Of a stretch of 64,000 bases of DNA, positions 57,399 through 64,000 are shown piece by piece (position 1 is the first letter of the stretch; the number at the start of each line of letters is the position of its first letter). The translations under genes and the position numbers were made by a program. Source of the DNA: Bacteroides uniformis (GTDB lineage Bacteria > Bacteroidota > Bacteroidia > Bacteroidales > Bacteroidaceae); NCBI RefSeq assembly GCF_025147485.1, contig NZ_CP102263.1, forward strand, positions 3,423,501 through 3,487,500, in the 5' to 3' direction. The notes beneath the pieces were generated by a model. That model was given only the letters and a program-made list of their open reading frames with translations. It was not told the origin of the DNA and did no database searches.

Positions 57399-58838
57399 AT
57401 GAAGAATAGACACATTGCATTTTGGTTAATTGCTACGATGATTTCTTCGTCGGTGATGGCACAGAATACGCTGGATACCGCCTCGAAGAACAGTGGACAG
57501 GAAACAACTGCCAAAGCCGACACCTTGCCGGATATAATGAAAGAATACATGATTCTGAAATTGAAACCGGAAGGTATGGGGTACAGGCTGGATACTGTTT
57601 CCATATTATATGAAAGGTATATCGGAGTGCTGGATTATTTGAATGACCCCACGACTCCGGAGCGTTATATACCTTCCAATCCGAACTACTATAGGTTGTT
57701 CCTTCCCCTTACCTATTATTATGCCCCCATGAGACGCCTTTCCAAGGTGGACTGGCATTTCCAGGTGCCTGATACGGTGCCTGCCCTGACGCGCGAGATG
57801 TTGCCGTTCGACACACTGAGTTTCACCTCAAAGGACCGAGCCAACAAACTGGTGGACCGTACGCTGCTGAACACGTATGTGAATTGTCCCAATCTGGTTG
57901 TAATGACCGAGAAGGAGGTGATGAAAGGGAAGATATTCAAGGATAATATAGAGAAGGAGGTTTCTTCCAAGCCGTCCGTCGTGAAACTGTTTGCACAAGA
58001 GAATATGGTGGGAGTGAAGGAGGAAGCCGACGTAATTATCCACAAGCCCAACTGGTGGGTGACCGGTGGAAACGGTTCGTTGCAGATTACACAGAACTAT
58101 ATCTCCGACAACTGGTACAAGGGAGGCGAGAGCACTAACGCCGTGCTTGCCAACCTGCAATTGTTTGCCAACTATAATGACCGTGAGAAGGTGCAGTGGG
58201 AAAATCTGCTCGATGCCAAGCTAGGCTTCAGCTCGGCACCTTCCGACGAGTTTCATAACTATCTGGTAAGTACCGACCAACTCCGGCTGTACAGTAAACT
58301 GGGTATTCAGGCTGCATCCAAGTGGTATTATACCATCACGACTGAGTTTAAGACCCAGTTCTGCAATGGCTACAAGGCCAACAGTGAAGAGCTGGTTTCC
58401 GCTTTCTTTGCTCCGGCAGATTGGTCGAGCAGTATCGGTATGGACTACAAGTTGAAAAAGCAGAAATTCAGCTTGTCCGTTTTCATAGCTCCGCTGACGT
58501 ACATGCTGCGCTATGTGGGGAATAAGGGTGTGAATGAAGTGAGTTTCGGTCTTGAGGAGGGCAAGTGCGTGAAGCATAACTTCGGTTCGCAGATACAGCC
58601 TACACTTTCGTGGACCATCATTCCTTCCATTACGCTGGATTCCCGCCTAGACTTCCAGACCAGTTATGAGTGGACACGTATCGAATGGGAAAACACGGTG
58701 AACTTTGTGCTGAACCGCTATCTTTCCACCAAGCTTTATGTGCACGCCCGCTATGACGACAGTGCCAAGCCGACGGAAGGGGACAGCTATTTTCAGGTAA
58801 AAGAATTGCTCAGTTTCGGTATCAATTATAAATGGTAA
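57399..58838 (+). CDS. DUF3078 domain-containing protein, likely outer-membrane
   Basis: The 479-residue protein has a signal peptide ([15 protein letters not shown]) and a C-terminal DUF3078 beta-rich region (about 215-479: [27 protein letters not shown], alternating aromatic strands and the final FGINYKW, ending in an aromatic residue as outer-membrane barrels do). The N-terminal part is not recognised. Function unknown; the family is confined to Bacteroidetes. Confidence 0.85.
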   Translation: MKNRHIAFWLIATMISSSVMAQNTLDTASKNSGQETTAKADTLPDIMKEYMILKLKPEGMGYRLDTVSILYERYIGVLDYLNDPTTPERYIPSNPNYYRLFLPLTYYYAPMRRLSKVDWHFQVPDTVPALTREMLPFDTLSFTSKDRANKLVDRTLLNTYVNCPNLVVMTEKEVMKGKIFKDNIEKEVSSKPSVVKLFAQENMVGVKEEADVIIHKPNWWVTGGNGSLQITQNYISDNWYKGGESTNAVLANLQLFANYNDREKVQWENLLDAKLGFSSAPSDEFHNYLVSTDQLRLYSKLGIQAASKWYYTITTEFKTQFCNGYKANSEELVSAFFAPADWSSSIGMDYKLKKQKFSLSVFIAPLTYMLRYVGNKGVNEVSFGLEEGKCVKHNFGSQIQPTLSWTIIPSITLDSRLDFQTSYEWTRIEWENTVNFVLNRYLSTKLYVHARYDDSAKPTEGDSYFQVKELLSFGINYKW

Positions 58839-58849
58839 ATAAACAAATG

Positions 58850-58920
58850 GTCTGTTCGGAGTGAACAGATTATCTGTTTTGGTTAGTCAGACGGTCTGTT
58901 TTTCCTTGACAGACCGTCTG
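58850..58920 (+). terminator. Two hairpins after the DUF3078 gene, the second an intrinsic terminator
   Basis: The first stem is TCTGTTC/GAACAGA. The second is CAGACGGTCTG (58888-58898) with CAGACCGTCTG (58910-58920), a perfect 11-bp stem followed by TTTTTTGTC. They share TCTGT words and follow the DUF3078 stop. Confidence 0.8.
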
Positions 58921-59010
58921 TTTTTTGTCTTTTTGTAGTCTGTGGCAGGTGAAAAAACATAAAAACATAGAAAAAGCACGTTTACGAACACAGAAAATGC
59001 ATAGGAAAGG

Positions 59011-59040
59011 TTTGCAGTTCACAAATAATGCGTAAATTTG
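59011..59040 (+). promoter_or_regulatory. Promoter of the rseC-rnf operon
   Basis: TTTG (59011-59014), 18 bp, then TAAATTTG (59033-59040) is a good Bacteroides promoter, 28 bp before the rseC ATG. Confidence 0.75.
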
Positions 59041-59068
59041 CCGCGATTTGTAATGCACACTTTGCAAA

Positions 59069-59488
59069 ATGGCGAATACTATAAAACATCAAGGTATTGT
59101 GGAAAACATAAACGGTTCTCATCTCCAAGTGAGAATCATCCAGACTTCAGCGTGCGCTTCGTGTAGTGTCAAGGGACATTGTACCTCTGCGGATACGAAA
59201 GAGAAACTTGTCGATGTGGCCGATGCCAATGCCGCATCCTACCAGCCCGGCGACCGTGTATGGGTGACGGGCGAACTTTCAATGGGAGTGATGGCAGTTC
59301 TGTTTGCCTTTATATTTCCTTTCCTTATTCTGATAATCTCACTATTTGTCTTTATGGCTATCTGGAATGACGAGCTGCGTTCCGCGCTTTGTTCGCTAGC
59401 ACTTCTTGTACCTTATTATTATATATTGTGGCTGAACAAGTTGCGGATGGGTAAGAAGTTCTCATTCTCCGTACGACCGATGAACTAA
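59069..59488 (+). CDS. rseC: RseC/MucC-type protein (SoxR-reducing system component)
   Basis: The 139-residue protein has an N-terminal cytoplasmic domain with the redox Cys cluster CASCSVKGHC (about 28-37) and two transmembrane helices (VLFAFIFPFLILIISLFVFM and ALCSLALLVPYYYIL). RseC sits at the head of Rnf operons and may help reduce SoxR with the Rnf complex or assist maturation. It is 37 bp upstream of rnfB. Confidence 0.9.
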   Translation: MANTIKHQGIVENINGSHLQVRIIQTSACASCSVKGHCTSADTKEKLVDVADANAASYQPGDRVWVTGELSMGVMAVLFAFIFPFLILIISLFVFMAIWNDELRSALCSLALLVPYYYILWLNKLRMGKKFSFSVRPMN

Positions 59489-59525
59489 CTAATAATAAAA
59501 CAAATAATTAATAAACAACTAATTT

Positions 59526-60428
59526 ATGAATGTAATTCTGATTGCAGTGATTTCATTGGGAGTTATAGCGCTGGTATCGGCCGCTATTCTTTACGTGGCT
59601 TCCAAGAAATTCGCCGTGTATGAAGATCCGCGGATTGCCCAGGTAGCAGAGGTGCTTCCCCAGGCAAATTGCGGTGGATGTGGTTACCCCGGTTGTAGCG
59701 GATTTGCAGATGCTTGCGTAAAGGCAGGTTCGCTGGATGGTAAACTTTGTCCGGTGGGTGGACAGCCCGTCATGACAAAGATTGCCGAGATTCTGGGCTT
59801 GGATGCCGCTGCTGCCGAACCTATGGTTGCGGTGGTGAGATGTAATGGAACTTGTGCCAACCGTCCTCGTGTGAACCAATACGATGGCGCCAAGAGTTGT
59901 GCCATTGCGGCTTCTCTCTATGGTGGTGAAACGGGTTGTAGTTATGGCTGTCTGGGATGCGGCGACTGTGTGGCTGCCTGCCAGTTCGATGCTATCCACA
60001 TGAATCCGGAGACCGGACTTCCCGAAGTGGATGAGGAAAAGTGTACGGCTTGTGGAGCTTGTGCCAAGGCTTGTCCGAAATCTATTATTGAAATCCGTCC
60101 TCAAGGCAAGAAATCACGTCGTATTTACGTACAGTGTGTAAACAAGGACAAGGGGGCCGTAGCACGCAAGGCTTGTACCGTGGCATGTATCGGTTGCGGC
60201 AAGTGTGTGAAGGTTTGTCCGTTCGAGGCTATCACGCTGGAAAACAATCTGGCTTACATTGACCCCAATAAGTGTAAATCCTGTCGCAAGTGCGAGGAAG
60301 CTTGTCCGCAAAACACAATCATTGCCCTCAACTTCCCGCCGCGCAAACCGAAGGCTGACGATGCAGCTCCCCAAGTAAAGGTTGCAGCTCCTAAAGCTGA
60401 GGTTGAGACTCCCAAAGCAGAGGTTTAG
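59526..60428 (+). CDS. rnfB: Rnf complex subunit B, Fe-S protein
   Basis: The 300-residue protein has an N-terminal membrane helix (ILIAVISLGVIALVSAAILYV) and the CNCGGCGYPGC-type four-Cys cluster (about 47-75). Ferredoxin domains follow with CxxCxxCxxxC motifs (CLGCGDCVAAC, CTACGACAKAC, CIGCGKCVKVC, CKSCRKCEEAC). The tail is Ala/Lys/Pro-rich (PKAEVETPKAEV). It takes electrons from ferredoxin into the Rnf complex. Confidence 0.96.
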   Translation: MNVILIAVISLGVIALVSAAILYVASKKFAVYEDPRIAQVAEVLPQANCGGCGYPGCSGFADACVKAGSLDGKLCPVGGQPVMTKIAEILGLDAAAAEPMVAVVRCNGTCANRPRVNQYDGAKSCAIAASLYGGETGCSYGCLGCGDCVAACQFDAIHMNPETGLPEVDEEKCTACGACAKACPKSIIEIRPQGKKSRRIYVQCVNKDKGAVARKACTVACIGCGKCVKVCPFEAITLENNLAYIDPNKCKSCRKCEEACPQNTIIALNFPPRKPKADDAAPQVKVAAPKAEVETPKAEV

Positions 60429-60488
60429 ACTTCCCAAGTTGAGGTATGAATTAATAAAGTAAATAAACGACTAAAAATACAGAATTGT

Positions 60489-61826
60489 ATGTTGAAGACA
60501 TTTTCAATTGGTGGAGTCCATCCACACGAAAATAAACTTTCAGCACATCAGCCTATCATCAAGGCAGAGATTCCGGCCAAGGCCGCTATCTTGCTGGGAC
60601 AGCACATCGGTGCTCCTGCCAAGCCTATCGTTGCCAAAGGTGATGTTGTGAAAGTGGGTACAAAGATTGCCGAGCCCGGCGGTTTTGTATCAGCAGCCAT
60701 TCATTCGTCTGTCAGCGGGAAAGTCGCTAAGATTGACACGATTGTCGATGCCAGCGGTTACGCCAAGCCTGCTATATTCATTGACGTAGAAGGGGATGAA
60801 TGGGAAGAATCCATTGACCGTTCCGAAACGTTGGTGAAGGAATGCAGTCTGACTTCCGAGGAAATCGTGAAGAAAATCGCCGACGCCGGTATCGTAGGTC
60901 TGGGCGGTGCATGCTTTCCTACGCAGGTCAAGTTGTGCCCTCCTCCTGCATTCAAGGCAGAGTGTGTCATCATCAACGCCGTAGAGTGCGAGCCGTATCT
61001 GACTGCCGACCATCAGCTGATGCTGGAACATGCGGAAGAAATTATGGTAGGTGTATCCATTCTGATGAAGGCGGTAAAGGTGAACAAGGCATTCATCGGC
61101 ATTGAGAACAATAAGCCCGATGCCATCCAGCTGATGACGAAGGTTGCTTCCAGCTATGCAGGTATCGAGGTGGTACCCTTGAAGGTACAATATCCGCAGG
61201 GTGGTGAAAAGCAGTTGATTGATGCTGTCATCAGTCGCCAGGTTGCAGCCGGTGCGTTGCCTATCTCCACGGGAGCTGTGGTGCAGAATGTGGGTACCGC
61301 ATTTGCCGTTTACCAGGCCGTACAGAAGAACAAACCTCTGTTTGAGCGTGTCATTACCGTGACTGGTAAGTCGTTGGCAAAGCCGTCCAATTTCCTGGCA
61401 CGTATCGGTACGCCGATGAAGCAGCTGATTGAAGCTTGCGGCGGTCTGCCCGAAGATACGGGTAAGATTATCGGCGGTGGCCCGATGATGGGTAAAGCTC
61501 TGGTAAATACGGATGTACCGACAGCCAAAGGAAGCTCCGGTATTCTGATTATGAACGAGAAGGAAGCCAAGCGCGGCGAAGTACAGCCTTGTATCCGTTG
61601 TGCTAAGTGCGTGGGAGCCTGCCCGATGGGGTTGGAGCCGTATCTGCTGGCTACCGTTTCGGCCCACGGAGATTTTGAAAGAGTAGAGAAAGAAGACATT
61701 ATGTCGTGTATAGAATGCGGTTCATGCCAGTTCACTTGTCCTTCCAACCGTCCGATGCTGGATTATATCCGCTTGGGTAAGGGTAAGGTAGGAGCGATGA
61801 TCCGTGCACGTCAAGCTAAAAAATAA
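60489..61826 (+). CDS. rnfC: Rnf complex subunit C
   Basis: The 445-residue protein has the RnfC N-terminal barrel (IAEPGGFVSAAIHSSVSGKV), the NAD/FMN-binding region with GLGGACFPTQVKL and INAVECEPYLTADH, and two 4Fe-4S sites (CIRCAKCVGACPMGL and CIECGSCQFTCPSNRP). It is the NAD-reducing end of the complex. 60 bp separate it from rnfB. Confidence 0.97.
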   Translation: MLKTFSIGGVHPHENKLSAHQPIIKAEIPAKAAILLGQHIGAPAKPIVAKGDVVKVGTKIAEPGGFVSAAIHSSVSGKVAKIDTIVDASGYAKPAIFIDVEGDEWEESIDRSETLVKECSLTSEEIVKKIADAGIVGLGGACFPTQVKLCPPPAFKAECVIINAVECEPYLTADHQLMLEHAEEIMVGVSILMKAVKVNKAFIGIENNKPDAIQLMTKVASSYAGIEVVPLKVQYPQGGEKQLIDAVISRQVAAGALPISTGAVVQNVGTAFAVYQAVQKNKPLFERVITVTGKSLAKPSNFLARIGTPMKQLIEACGGLPEDTGKIIGGGPMMGKALVNTDVPTAKGSSGILIMNEKEAKRGEVQPCIRCAKCVGACPMGLEPYLLATVSAHGDFERVEKEDIMSCIECGSCQFTCPSNRPMLDYIRLGKGKVGAMIRARQAKK

Positions 61827-61832
61827 CGAAGT

Positions 61833-62825
61833 ATGAATAAATTAATCGTATCCCTTTCGCCCCACGTTCACGGCGGTGACAGCGTGAAGAAGAATATGTA
61901 CGGTGTGCTTATCGCATTGATTCCGGCATTCCTCGTTTCGCTTTACTTTTTCGGACTGGGTGCGCTGATTGTTACGGCCACTTCCGTAGCAGCCTGCTTG
62001 TTCTTTGAATGGGCCATCGGCAAATTCCTCATGAAAAAAGAGACCACAACCATCACCGACGGCTCTGCCATCATTACCGGTGTGTTGCTGGCCTTTAACC
62101 TGCCTTCCAACCTGCCCATCTGGATTATCATCCTTGGTGCCTTGTTTGCCATCGGGGTAGGCAAGATGTCCTTCGGAGGTTTGGGTTGCAATCCCTTTAA
62201 CCCTGCACTGGCAGGACGTGTATTCCTGTTGCTTTCATTCCCCGTGCAGATGACGACATGGCCGGCTGTAGGCCAGTTGACAGCCTATACGGATGCCACG
62301 ACGGCTGCTACGCCGCTGGCTATTATGAAAGGTGTCATCAATGGTGCTCCGGGCATGTCCCTGAGCGACCTTCCGGGAGCTTTCGACCTTCTGATAGGTA
62401 ATAATGGAGGATGTCTCGGTGAGGTGAGTGCCTTGGCGCTGCTGCTTGGTTTGTTCTACATGTTGTGGAAGAAAATCATCACCTGGCACATTCCGGTATC
62501 TATTCTGGTGACGGTATTCGTGTTCTCCGGTATCATGTATCTGGTCAATCCGGAACTTTATGTATCCCCGGTCGTACAGTTGTTGTCCGGTGGTCTGATG
62601 CTGGGTGCTGTCTTTATGGCTACGGACTACGTGACTTCTCCGATGAGCCACAAAGGTATGCTGATTTATGGTGTTTGCATCGGCCTACTGACTGTCATCA
62701 TCCGTCTGTTCGGTGCATATCCGGAGGGTATGTCGTTTGCCATTCTGATTATGAATGCGTTCACTCCGCTCATCAACACCTATGTTAAACCTAAACGCTT
62801 TGGGGAGGTAGCGAAGAAGAAATGA
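61833..62825 (+). CDS. rnfD: Rnf complex subunit D
   Basis: The 330-residue membrane protein has about nine hydrophobic segments and binds FMN covalently through Thr in the SxTxATxx-like segment (about TDATTAATPLAI). Motifs include NPFNPALAGRVFLLLSFP and VMLYGVCIG-like. Part of the ion-pumping core. Overlaps the next start by 4 bp. Confidence 0.96.
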   Translation: MNKLIVSLSPHVHGGDSVKKNMYGVLIALIPAFLVSLYFFGLGALIVTATSVAACLFFEWAIGKFLMKKETTTITDGSAIITGVLLAFNLPSNLPIWIIILGALFAIGVGKMSFGGLGCNPFNPALAGRVFLLLSFPVQMTTWPAVGQLTAYTDATTAATPLAIMKGVINGAPGMSLSDLPGAFDLLIGNNGGCLGEVSALALLLGLFYMLWKKIITWHIPVSILVTVFVFSGIMYLVNPELYVSPVVQLLSGGLMLGAVFMATDYVTSPMSHKGMLIYGVCIGLLTVIIRLFGAYPEGMSFAILIMNAFTPLINTYVKPKRFGEVAKKK

Positions 62826-63487
62826 AAAAGTTAGAATCATCCTTGAAGAATATGTTGCTGGTACTTACGGGCGTTACCGCAATCTCCGTAGCGTTGCTGG
62901 CTTATGTAAACGAATTGACGAAGGAGCCCATTGCGCAGGCCAATGCAAAGACCTTGAGCGATGCCGTAAGTGCGGTGGTTCCGGGCTTCGACAATGACCC
63001 CATTGCCGAGAAGAAGATGCAGGAAGTAAACGGAGTACAGTATTCTGTATATCCTGCCACCAAAGGTGGAGAATATATCGGAGCTGCTGTGGAAGCTGTT
63101 GCCATGGGTTTTGGCGGTGAGCTGAAAGTGTTGGTCGGTTTCGATGCTGAAGGCAAAATCATCGACTACTCCTTGTTGTCGCATGTGGAAACTCCGGGGT
63201 TGGGTTCCAAGGCTGCCGACTGGTTCAAGAAAGGCAATAAAGGTGACATCACCGGCATGAATCCGGGTGAAGCTGCATTGACAGTGAGCAAGGACGGTGG
63301 TAAAGTAGATGCCATTACAGCGTCTACCATCACCTCACGTGCTTTTTTGAATGCAGTGAATGCGGCTTATGCTGCCTATGCCGGTCAGGAAACTGCCGAC
63401 GGCACTACCGGCGCTACTCAAAAGAATGTTGAACAACCTGCTGATTCCGCAGCTCCCGAAGCTGTGGATACACTCAGCGCTAAATAA
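62822..63487 (+). CDS. rnfG: Rnf complex subunit G
   Basis: The 221-residue protein has one N-terminal membrane helix (NMLLVLTGVTAISVALLAYV) and a periplasmic FMN-binding domain with ITASTITSRAFLNAV, the SGATxxS-type FMN attachment region (about residue 160). ATGA overlap with rnfD. Its tail is Ala/Glu-rich (ADSAAPEAVDTLSAK). Confidence 0.96.
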   Translation: MKKLESSLKNMLLVLTGVTAISVALLAYVNELTKEPIAQANAKTLSDAVSAVVPGFDNDPIAEKKMQEVNGVQYSVYPATKGGEYIGAAVEAVAMGFGGELKVLVGFDAEGKIIDYSLLSHVETPGLGSKAADWFKKGNKGDITGMNPGEAALTVSKDGGKVDAITASTITSRAFLNAVNAAYAAYAGQETADGTTGATQKNVEQPADSAAPEAVDTLSAK

Positions 63488-63503
63488 GAAAGGAGTAGAA
63501 GAT

Positions 63504-64000
63504 ATGAATAATTTTAAAGTTATGATGAACGGGATTATCAAAGAGAATCCTACGTTTGTACTCCTGCTGGGTATGTGTCCTACACTGGGTACCACTTCCT
63601 CTGCCATTAACGGTATGGGTATGGGACTGGCTACAATGTTCGTGCTGATATGTTCCAATGTGGTGATTTCTGCCATCAAGAATCTGATTCCCGATATGGT
63701 GCGTATCCCTTCATTCATTGTAGTCATAGCATCATTTGTGACACTGTTGCAGATGATAATGCAAGCTTACGTTCCTGCATTGTACGCCACACTGGGCCTG
63801 TTCATTCCGCTGATTGTTGTAAACTGTATCGTATTGGGACGTGCCGAGGCATTTGCTGCCAAAAACAATCCGGTGGCTTCCTTGTTCGACGGTCTGGGCA
63901 TGGGCTTGGGCTTTACCATTGCACTGACATTACTGGGTGCCGTGCGTGAGTTCCTGGGAACCGGCAAGATATTCAACTTGAGTATCCTTCCCGAAGAATA
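63504..64000 (+). CDS. rnfE: Rnf complex subunit E, 3' end outside window
   Basis: ATG 63504 follows an AGGAG motif and opens a frame to the window edge (about 165 residues). It encodes MNNFKVMMNGIIKENPTFVL then GMCPTLGTTSSAINGMG, typical of RnfE/RsxE, with hydrophobic segments (MFVLICSNVVISAI, FIVVIASFVTLLQMIMQAYVP, LGLFIPLIVVNCIVLGRAEAFA). rnfA would be expected next. The operon is a Na+- or H+-coupled ferredoxin:NAD oxidoreductase. Confidence 0.95.
   Translation, partial: MNNFKVMMNGIIKENPTFVLLLGMCPTLGTTSSAINGMGMGLATMFVLICSNVVISAIKNLIPDMVRIPSFIVVIASFVTLLQMIMQAYVPALYATLGLFIPLIVVNCIVLGRAEAFAAKNNPVASLFDGLGMGLGFTIALTLLGAVREFLGTGKIFNLSILPEE

Overview
The window looks like chromosome from a gut Bacteroides species (Bacteroidales). 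The evidence is SusC/SusD pairs, Bacteroides-type promoters (TTTG, about 19-20 bp, then TAnnTTTG), a UpxY-led capsule locus, a smalltalk/HU-like/DUF4248/VirE cluster, and Rnf, YidC and PyrG genes of Bacteroidetes type. I cannot name the species. No tRNA, rRNA or CRISPR array was seen.

Layout. (1) 1-4307: an accessory scrap holding the end of a tyrosine recombinase and an AbiH-type phage-defence gene cut by a complete IS21-family element (51-bp perfect terminal repeats, istA with an apparent frameshift, istB). (2) 4624-18791: a same-strand sialic-acid-type utilisation locus: FadR/GntR regulator with a palindromic operator candidate, a mutarotase-propeller/Na+ symporter fusion, an N-acetylneuraminate lyase, SusC, SusD, a GH33 sialidase lipoprotein, a D-lyxose/mannose-isomerase-family enzyme, aldose 1-epimerase, a secreted metallophosphoesterase and a secreted YhcH-type protein. 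No ManNAc epimerase gene lies in it, and the ketol-isomerase suggests 2-keto-3-deoxynononate (KDN), whose cleavage yields mannose, as a possible substrate. (3) 18907-26758: proS, a ParE/RelE toxin-antitoxin pair, a small orphan gene, a glycosyltransferase, and the smalltalk/HU-like/DUF4248/VirE-VapE cluster.

(4) 27266-48390: a capsule/surface polysaccharide locus. It has a clear promoter and structured leader, upxY, a flippase, an unusual PP-loop protein plus MenD-like ThDP enzyme pair, pyruvyltransferase, glycosyltransferases, SGNH hydrolase, acetyltransferase, a split EpsG-like polymerase, the complete UDP-L-FucNAc trio (fnlA, fnlB, fnlC) with WbuB-like transferase, a nucleotide-sugar reductase/epimerase and the MraY/WecA-type initiating transferase. 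Two toxin-antitoxin pairs are lodged inside. The segment from about 34.7 to 40.4 kb is visibly AT-richer than what follows, suggesting a swapped serotype cassette. (5) 48405-57128 (minus strand): a lone HsdR_N-type nuclease-like protein, S9 peptidase, MATE transporter, yidC and pyrG. (6) 57399-64000 (plus): a DUF3078 protein, rseC and rnfB-C-D-G-E (rnfE cut by the window end), a redox-driven ion pump operon.

Several genes look broken or switchable: abiH (IS insertion), istA (frameshift), the SGNH hydrolase N-terminus (frameshift), and the polymerase (frameshift next to a T7 run).
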